From positions 453,518 to 517,517 of the forward strand of contig NC_011678.1 in the NCBI RefSeq assembly GCF_000150955.2: DNA of 64,000 bases, read 5' to 3'. The notes under the pieces are model-generated. The model saw nothing but the letters and a program-made list of their open reading frames with translations, did not search any database and had not been told where the DNA came from. The stretch comes from Phaeodactylum tricornutum CCAP 1055/1 (Eukaryota; Bacillariophyta; Bacillariophyceae; Surirellales; Neidiaceae). Of this stretch, positions 54,137 to 64,000 are shown piece by piece; position 1 is the stretch's first letter, and the number at the start of each line of letters is the position of its first letter. The position numbers and the translations under genes are program-made.

Positions 54137-54844
54137 TGCGACTGTGGCTGTTTTAAGAAAACAAGAAAGGCTAGGGAGGGTATCGAGGCTAGGGACCTTG
54201 ATTAATTGACGGTTGCTCTTGGGAGGACTTGGGCCTGTACTCTAGAATAAAGTGCAGGTGTAGTAGAGTACCCATCGCTTGTCGGCAGAGAGTTCGACCG
54301 GCAGTGGCAGGATTGGCACCACTCCCCTGGATTCTCCCCGACAGGGTAGGGTCGCCCACAGTTCCATTTGGAATTTCCAAGTGGAATCCGAACACGGACC
54401 GGACCGTCAATTACAGACGGTTTTATGATAGCTTACCCGGAGTTAAAAAGAATGGAAGATTCGTTCCGTCTGTCCCTGTCACTACCCGAATCCAAGAGAG
54501 CGAGAGCCAATTCGCGCGTGGTAGGTTAGTCGTGTTGTTGGCGTCATTCCCACTCGAAAGGATTCCCAACGGACGTTTCGGCGTTCGTTCCCGCAGGCGG
54601 CCGGGGTACGCGATACCGTGAACGCCTTGGCGTTTCCGCGATCTATCTACCTACCTACCACTCTACCATATCCGCCTCCCGCATACCACCCCAACGACGT
54701 GCTCGTCGTCCCTTTACTACGACTTCTACCGAGAGACTGTCCTCCCCTTTTTGATTTTCCCTCCCCGTCCGAGTTGCGACCGCCGATCGGGAACAACTGT
54801 CCCCCGACTGCGGCTTTGACAGTTTCTAAAACAACGACGGATCC
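54137..54844. other. Divergent promoter region, 708 bp
   Basis: It lies between the Tic22-like and ARF-GEF starts. A 9-bp direct repeat GGCTAGGGA occurs twice near 54169-54195. No gene was recognised. Confidence 0.45.
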
Positions 54845-57800
54845 ATGTTGGATGCCTGGAGCGGTGGGTTCAAAGGCTTGGGCCTCGCGTCGGGTGACGT
54901 GCCGGGCAAGAATGGCATAGCAATCAATCCACACACTCTTTTTCTGCATTCCAAGCTCCTACCCTTGTTGGAAAAGTTACTCCGGGAGACCCGCACGCGG
55001 AAAACCAAGGTAAGTCATGTACCGTGCGAACGTTGCGTGAAACGATATTCGTGCAAGAATTACACGAGCCAGATTCTAACGCATGCAACTTGTTCGTTTC
55101 TTTTTGTCCTCTTTGGGCCACGACGACAGGATGTCAATACGAATCTTCAGTCGGCTATTTTAGCGCTTCGAACGTTTCTGACGGAAGATTGGCCTCCATC
55201 CAAAGCTGGTACGACAACAAACCCCGAGACGGGGGCGGCGCAGGCAACCTCTCGGGCCAATGCCGGCCATACGATAAGTAAGTCTCCAATGGACGGAGTC
55301 CACACCGAGGCTGATGTCAAAACAGTGACGAACGACACAACACTACTCAGCGAGGAAACGGAAGAAGAAGAAACCCAGTCGGAAACAACTATCGAAACGG
55401 AAGTTGCGGAACCCCCGGAGGAAGCCCCTCGTATTCCAGACGTGAAGGCGCACGCCAGCGAGGATGCCGCGGTGGAAGAGATCACGGAACATCCCGCCGA
55501 AACGGACCAAGTTGAGCCCACCTCAGTACCACCAGAACAACCGGGAGCGATACCGGGTTTGGAAAAACCACCGGCGCCTACGAGTGACTATGACGATGAC
55601 GGCATCCCCAAAGACGATCCCCAAACGCGCGAACCGGTCCACGAGTCCGTCGTCTCCACGCTCGAAGTGCTCATGCAGATTCTGCAGCATCCCTCCAAAA
55701 CGAACAAATCGGTGGAGTATATCCTGGATGCTATCAACCTGTTGGTCTCTTACCGGTACGTGTCGGGTCGAGCGGGAGGAAGGGATGACGTATCCGGATC
55801 AGGATCCCAAACAGCCGTTTCTACGGAAAACGAGACGGATGATACGGTGGTGCAAGAACTCAGCGCCCCGTCGTCCTCTTTGTTGCATCGTCTCTTAGAG
55901 AGTGTCGCCAAGTGTTCGGAAATTTTAAACGTCGATGTCATTCACATTTGCTTGATCAAAACGTTAACGTCCATCATGACGTCTCCCAAATGTGGCGTGC
56001 ATGAAGCATCCATGCTGTTGTGTTTGAAAGCAACCTTTCACGTCTTTCTGGTGACGAAATCACAAACCGCCAAGGACATGTCCAAAGCTGCGTTGCTCGA
56101 CATGCTGCGCTCCGTCTTTTCGCGCATGGAAGCATACGACGTTATTGTGCGGAGCCGTCGGCATCACTTGGTCGGGTCGGAAGCCAGCGAGACGGAAATT
56201 GCTACCGATACGTCAGCGACGTTGGCCTCGCAAATTGATCTTTCCACTGGTAGCAACGGGAGCGACAACACCGGCACGTACCGTCCGCCTCCATTTACTT
56301 CTCAGTATCATACCGATAGCTACGTTTTGTTCCGCGCCTTGTGCAAAATGAGTGCCAAGGAATTACCCGCCGATACCACAGATTCGGAATCGAACACCAC
56401 TTCCAACCGACTTTTTTCCACAAGCAGCAACGCAACGGACCCTATGGCTTTGAATAACAAACTCTTGTCACTCGATTTGATTCTGTCCAGTCTGGATTAT
56501 TGTGGGGATGCTTTTGGACGCGAACCGCGCTTTTTGCACCTGGTGCAACATTATTTGTGCGTTAGTCTCTTGCAAAACTGTATGTCGCATCAAACTCAAG
56601 TGGCTTTCTTGTCCCAAAAGATATTCTTGATACTGGTATGTGCTACTATTATTGGTGTGCCATTCTTTGCTAAAGTGATCAAGATTCTCCGTGAGGCATG
56701 TGTTTTCTAACACGGCATGTCGCTCTGTTGTTTAAGGTTCACAAGTTTAAGGGCCATTTGAAGCAAGAAATTGAAGTCTTTTTGTCAAACATATTTCTGC
56801 GCGTGTTGGATTCTCCGAATTCAAGTTTCAAGCAAAAGGCCCTCGTTTTGGAATCATTGCGATCCTTGTGCCGGGATCCAACGTTGTTAACCCAAATCTT
56901 TCTGAACTACGACTGTGACTTCAATGCAATGAATCTTTACAAGGATATTGTCCATCAATTGACCAAACTTGGCGGAAAGGCTACCACAACGCTTTCGAGT
57001 TCATTTACGAAGAAAGAAGCGGAAGAAGAGTTCGAGCTTAGTTTGGCTGGTATGGAAGTGCTCGTGACTATTCTCAAAGCGTTTTTACGCGCACTGGCGC
57101 TTCCGGGAGGAGAGGATGATACGGATGACACGGCTGGAGCTGCAATTCGTGGTATTTTGCAACTAGACGTAGGTTTGGCTGCGACCAGCAAGTCACCTAT
57201 CCACCCGTCGACAGCATCAAGTGCGTCTAGTGTAGTGTCCGAGGAATTGCCAAAATCCGACGGGAACGAAAGCGCAGAGGGAAATCGAAGCGCTCAAGTG
57301 GCGGGAAGGATTGTTGATGCCTTCGAAATGAAACGAAACGCAGAGCAGAACTTTGAGATCGGGGCTGTCAAGTTTACGCTCTCACTGAAAGGTGGCCTAG
57401 CTTTCTTCATCGCCAACGGTTTTGTTCGACGGAATGCACGAGATATTGCTCTGTTTTTCTTGCGTAACAGGGACAAGCTGGACAAGACCCAAATGGGTGA
57501 GGCGCTTGGGCGTGAACCCGACGCTGCCTTTGTCAAGGAAGAAGGTCTGGAATCCGACAACGGCGGTCCGGGATTTTGGGTAAGGATTCTTCATCACTAT
57601 GCTGACGCTTTGGATTTGTCTGGCTTGCCTTTTGACGAGGCTATTCGGTTGTTTCTTTCTGGTTTTCGTCTGCCGGGTGAAGCACAGAAGATCGACCGCA
57701 TTATGGAAAAGTTTGCCGAAAAGTTCACTTCCCAAAATCCCGACCTCTTTCCGTCGGCCGATACTGCATTCATTTTGGCTTTTTCAGTCATCATGCTGAA

Positions 57801-60800
57801 CACTGATTTACACAATCCCAGCATCAAACCCGAACGGCGGATGACGGTTGATTCATTCGTTCGGAATAATAGTGGTATTGGCCAAGATGGTGGTGACTTA
57901 CCGAAGGAATTCTTGGAAGAAATTTTTGACAGAATCAAAGAACAGCCATTCAGTCTGAAAGAAGACGATGCCGCGCGGGAAAAAGCAGGCGCTCACAAGC
58001 AAATCTTCGATACATCTGTGTTTTTTGAACGCTCAACATTCTCGAGATCCACAGCTGATGACAAAAAGCGTGAAATGTTCAAAAAGGAAAAAAACGAAAT
58101 GATGGCTGTGACTCAGCGTCTAATTCGGCGTCGCCCTGACCAGAACAACCGCTCACAGGCGACTTCACTGACGGATACTATTTCTCCTTCGGACGTGGTA
58201 AAACCAATGTTCGACGTGACATGGGGACCGATGATAGGGATTTTGTCGCAAGTCTTGGAATGTTCCGACGATGAGCGTGCCGTGGCCGTTTGCTTGAACG
58301 GTTTCGTGTACGCTGTCCGCATCGCTGCGCACAGTAAGATGTCTCTCGCCCGGGATACATTCGTCTCGTCGCTTGCGAAATTTACCTTTCTCGGTTCATT
58401 GAAAGAGATGAAGCGGAAGAATGTGGAGAGCATTCGGACTTTATTGAGCATTGCTGTCATTGACGGCGACTTCCTTAATGAAAGTTGGGGGCCGGTGCTA
58501 CAGTGTATATCGCAATTAGCTCGCCTGAGACTCACAGCGTCAGGCCTCGACTCAGACGAGTCCTTTTTGGTCGAAAAAGAGAAAGCAAAGAAAGCTGCGA
58601 CTCCTAATCGTGGTCGTGAAGCAGAAGAGAGTAATGGCCGCGCCGTACTGGAAGCGGTCCAGGAGGTTTTAATTTTTAAGGTTTTCTCTTCCTCCGTGAG
58701 CCTTTCAGCGAAAAGCCTCGGTCACTTTATATCCGAACTCATCGCTGTGTCTGAATCTGAAATTGCTGGTAACTCAAAGCAAGGCATCACGGGCATGGAG
58801 CCAACCGGAAACGGAACTGAGGCCACAAAGAAAATCGGCGATGGACCTGCGATTTTCTCGTTGCAGCGTCTAGTCGAGGTAGCGGATTATAACATGAACG
58901 TACGTCCCCGTCTCGTTTGGGCTCAAATATGGGTGATGATGGCCGATTATTTTGCAAAGATAGCATGCCATGAAAACGCTTTTGTCAGTGTGTTTGCAAT
59001 TGACTCGTTGAAACAGTTGAGTTTCAAATTCTTGGAGAAACCCGAACTTTCGGAGTTCAATTTTCAGCGTTTGTTTTTAAAGCCATTTTTGGTTGTAATG
59101 GAAGATCCTTGCAGCAGAGAAGACGGACGCGAACTTGTTCTGCGATGTATCGACAATATGATTCGGACGAAAGCCTACAATCTTCGCAGCGGTTGGAAGG
59201 TTGTATTTTCTATATTGACCAGGTCAGCAACAGATCCAAGTGAAAAGATTGATTACCTGGGGCTTGCAACTCTTCAGCGCTTACTTGACGACCACCTGAA
59301 TGATTTATTCATCCCTCTGGAAGACACTACATTGGTAAATGATCTCGAAGCCCTATCAGCTCTGGAACGTCGAAATCGAAATTCAAACGTTGACGACTTT
59401 GTCGGGCTCTGCAAGGCATCGCTATCTTTCGTACAGAGGGAGGATACAGACTCGCCTAGACCTGCGGGATTATCCATGAGAGCATTTTGCCATACTGCTA
59501 TTTATTCTGATTTACTAGCAGCGAAACGAATTCTTCCTCCAGTATCTGGTGAACAGGTACGCACCACAGCTGAAGGAATTACTTTCGGGATTGTAGTATA
59601 CTCTAACACATTTCCAAATTTCAGTTTGAAGACCGAGAAGAGGCCGGCTATACGTACCCGGAACTAGATAGGACTGAAGCCCTTGAAATGGTTCTTTGGC
59701 GACCACTGCTTGAAGGCTTAGCTGATGGCATTCGTTCCACTTTAAGAAGTAGCGCGGGTGGTGTTGGCTGCATTATTCAACGAGGAAGTGTTTTAGCCTT
59801 ACGAGCTATCTTACTCCGACACGGACATATCTTCTCGACTAATCAAATTGCCGCCATTCTCAAATATACAGTAATTCCTGCTATTCAGGCCGGCGCGGAA
59901 GCAGATAAAGGTTCTGTTGTCAGTGTCACGTCGGAATCACCTTCTATTTCCAACATTGATTTTTTGGTCGATCCATATCCTATTCCACCCCCTCCTGACG
60001 ATGTTTCACTACTTCGTTTTGAGGCAATGAATACAACCCCTCACAGTCGATCTTTGGGCCCAGCCGAATTAATGCTTGAGGCTAGTTTCTCCGACTTGAG
60101 ACACTGTGGTGACGGAGACCTACGTCGTGCCTTTATCTTGGCAAAGAAAGCTGCTGCTGTCGCTCCGAAGGTCATCGAGCAAGCTTTCCCAGACAGTTGG
60201 ATTGCAACTACTGCGCCGGTGGCTCTGGGACTCTTAACTGATATTGTGAGTGAACTTTGTCTCGAAAGAGGGCTTGACGGGCGTGAAAAAGTTTGGTCTT
60301 TAATATGTAATCAGTACACACTTTGGTATCTTGGCCGTGACAATCCAACATGGACTCCATGCGAAGCGTTGGTGCGAATCGCATGTCAAGAAATGCGTCG
60401 CTTTCCTAAGCGCTTGGCGGAGTTTTCACCGAAACTTGAAAGCAGTGAAGCCACCGCATGGTCAATTTCTGTCTGTTTGCTTTTTTCTAAGCTACTTTCG
60501 GAAAGCTCGCGAATTCAAATGGACACATGTAAGAGTTTGGTGCATCGCAAGGAGAAAGCGCTTGTTGTGCAGAAGTCAAAAGACACGGACACGGACAGTT
60601 TGGATGATGTTGACGATATTCCAATCACAACTCCGTATGGAAAAGGGCTCATAGTTAAGAACAGAAACGATCGCTATCGTGCAGAGATTGAAGGCGGGGC
60701 AGATATTTTCTTGGAGATGAATGTTATCTCTTTGGATTTTGGCGCATCCCTCTTCAGTCCAGTTGAAGGGTCGGTCCGAAAAGTGATTCCCCTAGAGGAC

Positions 60801-61710
60801 GACAGAGACATATCATCGGTGCCAAGCACAGGTCAAGATCGACTTCGTCTCAGCGGCGGCATCCCCCGTGAAGTGAATGGTAGGTTTACTTTATCTTGCA
60901 CACCTTACTATTTTGATAAATCTCATGACCGATGTTCTCAACTTTTTAGTGCCGAATGCTTACTGGCAAGAGCTTGTCCCCATATTAAAGATTCGATGCG
61001 TCGCAGCTCACTGTCTTCAGGAATCATTGGCAGTACTCATCGAAGATTTTGTTCTCTTCTTACCCGAAAATGTAGTGGTAGAGCTTCTCAAGACGCTGAA
61101 CGGGTGTAGGGCGGCAGCACAGGAAGCAGCACGAGACGAGGATGTTGCCACAGCGTTCCAGGAAGCGTTGTTCCATGATTGGGGAGACGGTGTTGCCGAA
61201 GTGGAGCAAGCCTTGGAGAGTGCAGCTAGGCTTTCTCACTTGCATGGCAGCGCGATGTTCTTTTTGGCCCAAGAAGCCAGCGCAACTCAGGCATTGGTGA
61301 GTCTTCTGTCCCCTCTATATTTGCATAAGCAAGGTAGAGGAACCCTGCAAGTAGAGGAATGGGGTCGCAAGATGTTCGCGGAACCGCATGTCATGGCAGC
61401 AATTAAAGAAGTCACAAACAAATTCCTCGAGTCGGAAGAGAAAGATGGTCATTTAATCGACCCGAATGTCTGGCGTAATCTCCAAGAAAGCGGCGGCAAA
61501 GTCGCCTTATATTGCACTTTCTTTGGAACAGTTGTGGTCAATCTTTTGAAACTCATTCGCTCTGTTGAAGAAGATCAATTTTCCTTGCATCTCCAGGAAT
61601 TCTTTCCGATACTGTGCAGTCTTGTTCTTGTTCAGAGTGACGAGATCCGCAAAGCTGTACAAGAAATACTGCAACTCCAGGTCGCTCCAATGTTACAAGT
61701 GAAAGTATAG
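54845..61710 (+). CDS. BIG-type Sec7-domain ARF guanine-nucleotide exchange factor
   Basis: Five exons (54845-55009, 55130-56635, 56737-59556, 59625-60879, 60950-61710) give 2168 residues. Introns of 120, 101, 68 and 70 bp are all GT-AG and in frame. The Sec7 domain lies at ~750-960: KRNAEQNFEIGAVKF, FRLPGEAQKIDRIMEKFAE with the catalytic 'glutamic finger' (near 870), and FSVIMLNTDLHNP. Before it, a DCB-like region, an acidic linker (~85-260) and a HUS-like region (SLRSLCRDPTLLTQIFLNYD) are seen. After it come HDS-type helices (RLVWAQIWVMMADYF, FAIDSLKQLSFKFLEKPEL). This matches BIG/Sec7p, which activates ARF GTPases at the trans-Golgi to recruit coats. The size is slightly above the usual 1800-2000 because of the acidic linker. 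Confidence 0.93.
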
Positions 61711-61814
61711 TATAAAAATGCAAGTACTACTACATCGACATGTCTATCGTTCTTGGCTAGCCGTGTCGTCGGTTTTCGGTTTTATAGGACGACGAAGCAT
61801 AAAGAATGGTGCTA

Positions 61815-62609
61815 TTATGTTCGGAGCCGTTCTATGTGTTCCAATAATTGCTCTGCGTATGAGTCTTCCAAAAGACCAAACACTAGCGTCTTCTCTCCAA
61901 TTACACCATCATCCATCGAATCGTTTACACAGCGCGCCCACTCCACGCTCGCTTCGGCTGCTACATCGATAGCCACTGCCATTGGGAACCCTCTGGCGCC
62001 GGATCCTAAAAGAGGCACGGCTACGCGTGCTATCGATGAATCCGCAAAGGCCAACTCCGTCGCCGACTTGTAGCACTGCCGCAGAGACACTTTGGGACTA
62101 TCAGAATGATCGTAGAACGGTGGGGTCGTATGGATGACGCTGCGGTAATGGGCCGCAAGTCGATCGTTGCCGGCCGTAGTTGCGACGGCGCTGCCGATCG
62201 GGCACGGTTCGGTTTTGGTAAGACGAAGCCATGCGCACTCGGCCTGGAGTTTCCAACCACCCATTTGATGTACGAGTCCATCTACGACGGAGACAGGAAA
62301 CATCATTCCGGTACCGACTTCCATGCCGCCCCACGTAGAGACAAAACCCAGTGGTTGCCAGTCCTTGTGCATTGATCGAGGCTTATCACGAGGTACCGGA
62401 CCGCCTTTGGGAAAGTAAGGAAAGTTGGATACGCCGGAAAGTTCGGGATTCGATGGGTTGATGAGAATGGAGCAGTTGGCATCAGTTTTCTCACCGAAAT
62501 TAGAAACAATGCAAGTGGTAGTCCAAACTTCCACGGCTTTTCGTCCCATGTCGACCCGCTGAACTAGTTTCGGGGCGATAGAGGATTTGAAAAAGGCTTT
62601 GGAAGTCAT
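61815..62609 (-). CDS. Macro-domain protein
   Basis: Single exon, 264 residues, ATG at 62609. CSILINPSNPELSG (the NxxN element that contacts ADP-ribose), VVDGLVHQMGG, LQAECAWLRLT, CPIGSAVATTAG and SVIHTTPPFYD appear in the order of macro domains. They are followed by LRQCYKSATELAFADSSIARVAVPLLGSGARGFP, the phosphate-binding loop. The insertion between the first and second elements (FPYFPKGGPVP to GTGMMFP, about 45 residues) is unusual. Macro domains bind or hydrolyse ADP-ribose derivatives; whether this one is an eraser or a reader cannot be told. It is convergent with the ARF-GEF, 104 bp away. No targeting peptide. Confidence 0.82.
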   Translation of the reverse strand: MTSKAFFKSSIAPKLVQRVDMGRKAVEVWTTTCIVSNFGEKTDANCSILINPSNPELSGVSNFPYFPKGGPVPRDKPRSMHKDWQPLGFVSTWGGMEVGTGMMFPVSVVDGLVHQMGGWKLQAECAWLRLTKTEPCPIGSAVATTAGNDRLAAHYRSVIHTTPPFYDHSDSPKVSLRQCYKSATELAFADSSIARVAVPLLGSGARGFPMAVAIDVAAEASVEWARCVNDSMDDGVIGEKTLVFGLLEDSYAEQLLEHIERLRT

Positions 62610-63500
62610 TGTACCAAGCGACTCAATACACAGCTGCGCTGTGATCCCGGTTAGTCGTTTTTCTTTCTTCGATTCTGGTATGAAAGGAAACTACCCATCG
62701 GATAGTAACCACCGCAGAGATAAGAATTGGTGGGTATTCCTTAAAAAGCAACTAACCGTAAACGTAAGAAGAAACAAGCAGCGCGATGTCCCTAAGAGTA
62801 ACTTATTTTCGAAAAAGCAGGAAGACACCGTTCCTTTGGAATTTTTATTTCGTGAATCTTCGGACACCAACTAAAGGAGACCTTGCGGACAGTGAAAACA
62901 ACGTGAACTCGTTTACAGTGAACAGATAGCCCCGCCATGGTCGTTGGCGAAGAGATTGACTCCGGGCGAGGATCCGCCATTTTTGAACCACCGTTCCGAT
63001 TGGACGGCGATGCAGAATTCAGAGTCAGCGCGTGACTTTCCAATTTTGCGGTTAAAAGTAAATGAAACCGTTATATTTAAAAGCGAACAGGTTCGGAAAC
63101 GGAAGTAGACGTCACGGTCAGACGAAACGAGTTCGAGCTCCCGCTCCTTCGGCTCGAACGAGCTCTCGCTGAGTATCTACCTCCTACTCTACCTTCCTCT
63201 CAAGTAGTAAAGCAGACCTGTAGCATGTGCCCCCTACAGTCCCTCCTGCTCACCCAGCGTGTGCGAGCTCTTTCGCAGAACTCGCGTTGCGCCGTGGTTC
63301 CACCTCTGCTATCCCTATTCCATACCGTGCTATAGGACGACAATCGCGTCTTGGAATCGTGAGATCTGAAAATCAGAAACAAAACCATAAAAGTGGAGAG
63401 CTCTTTTTTGGGTTGCGAAGTCTCTTTCCGTAGTACTTGCCTCGCGAGGTAGCATCCAACTAGTTAGAGCGCTCTCTTATCTGGTGGGTTTGCTGGTTGG
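62610..63500. other. Intergenic, 891 bp
   Basis: No supported gene. An 8-bp inverted repeat (GTTCGAGC 63131-63138, GCTCGAAC 63152-63159) with a 13-base spacer lies within a run of GAGCTC-like elements. Confidence 0.45.
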
Positions 63501-64000
63501 ATGAGTACATTACAAGAACACCGCGTCGAAGAAAACGCGCGAGTTTCACACCCATCGGAGGTGCCATACGATTCTTCCTACGACCGAGTATCCAGCATCA
63601 CTGGTGACGTGATGATGGATCTCGCCGGCAAGAAAGCTAAACGGCTTTGTCGATTTCCGGGATGTAATCGCGTTATTAAAAGTCAGGGCCACTGTCAGAG
63701 ACATGGGGCCAAACCCAAGCGATGTCGGGTGGAAGGCTGCCAAAAACAAGCACAAGGAACGCACGACGGAATGTGCAAGCGACATTGGAAGGTACGTGCG
63801 TTCGTCAAAGTTGAGCTGCACTCGACGAAATTGCGAGTTCTTTCTCTCATCACGTCTTTTTGAATTTTCAACCCGTGCAGGCACTGCACTTCCCAGATCC
63901 CCGCAACGAAATGGAGAAGATACCGCCAGCACCAGAGGGGGAATCGGTGTACGACAGTATCCTGCCGGCCTCTATAGCCTACCGTCCGCATTTGACTTCA
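63501..64000 (+). CDS. Cys/His zinc-finger protein (WRKY19-like repeat type), 5' part
   Basis: Exon 1 is 63501-63791 (97 codons from ATG 63501). A donor GTACGT and an 89-bp intron lead in phase 0 to exon 2 at 63881, which runs off the window. Two finger units are visible: LCRFPGCNRVIKSQGHCQRHG and RCRVEGCQKQAQGTHDGMCK, then RHWK. The spacing C-x4-C-x(n)-C-x2-H is that of the Cys/His repeats found next to WRKY domains in some plant proteins and, from memory, frequent in stramenopile proteins. Exon 2 reads ALHFPDPRNEMEKIPPAPEG. A DNA- or protein-binding regulatory role is inferred; no WRKY motif is visible in this part. Confidence 0.75.

Noticed and set aside
62587-62874. Plus ORF of 95 codons overlapping the macro-domain start
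   Set aside because: It begins antisense to the first codons of the macro gene and has no recognisable feature.
63421-63500. tRNA-like impression (short complementary arms and a GGTTTG.. stretch)
   Set aside because: No proper acceptor stem, D-arm or T-loop consensus could be laid out.

Overview
The window is nuclear DNA of a unicellular photosynthetic eukaryote, most likely a pennate diatom close to Phaeodactylum tricornutum. The evidence is: small GT-AG introns (about 65-150 bp) in otherwise intron-poor genes; close gene packing on both strands; N-terminal signal peptides ending in the diatom plastid-type A-F motif (ASAFAP-like) on several proteins; and pairs of proteins of types I know only from diatoms or stramenopiles. 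No rRNA, tRNA, CRISPR or prokaryotic signal was found. The species is an inference. The gene models are hand-spliced, and every intron I propose keeps the reading frame. Layout. 1-1.6 kb: 3' part of an ankyrin-repeat/pseudokinase gene. 1.7-8.1 kb: two minus-strand paralogues with a Cys/His zinc-knuckle-like motif and a conserved C-terminal block. 9.7-12.1 kb: two plus-strand paralogues of a small family carrying WY and RGLE motifs. 13.2-25.5 kb: housekeeping genes (eIF2B epsilon, an Rsa3-like protein, a mitochondrial PDK/BCKDK-type kinase, the GPI inositol acyltransferase PIG-W/GWT1, a small HAD phosphatase, Sec61 beta, a PDZ+PUB protein and a BSD-domain protein). 26.7-31.1 kb: two probable plastid lipid proteins (fibrillin-like and lipoxygenase-like). 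31.4-33.2 kb: F-box/LRR protein. 33.7-35.5 kb: a decayed Tc1/mariner-type DNA transposon. 35.7-41.8 kb: a 2016-residue myosin whose tail carries IQ motifs, ankyrin repeats and a pseudokinase. 43.2-47.7 kb: a plastid-type HAD hydrolase, a dual-specificity phosphatase and a membrane-anchored histidine phosphatase. 47.9-52.7 kb: a membrane-anchored GH28-like protein and a membrane-anchored GMC oxidoreductase, divergently transcribed. 52.9-62.6 kb: a Tic22-like protein, a BIG-type Sec7 ARF-GEF and a macro-domain protein. 63.5 kb to the end: the 5' part of a Cys/His zinc-finger gene. Working together. Most genes are independent housekeeping functions. Three themes recur: secretory traffic and the ER (Sec61 beta, PIG-W, BIG GEF, PDZ-PUB); plastid-directed proteins (fibrillin-like, lipoxygenase-like, CbbY-like HAD, Tic22-like); and signalling proteins (myosin-pseudokinase, ANK-pseudokinase, phosphatases). 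The most interesting signal is a colinear ankyrin-linker-pseudokinase module present in both the first gene and the myosin tail. It looks like a mobile domain cassette that has been fused to a motor.
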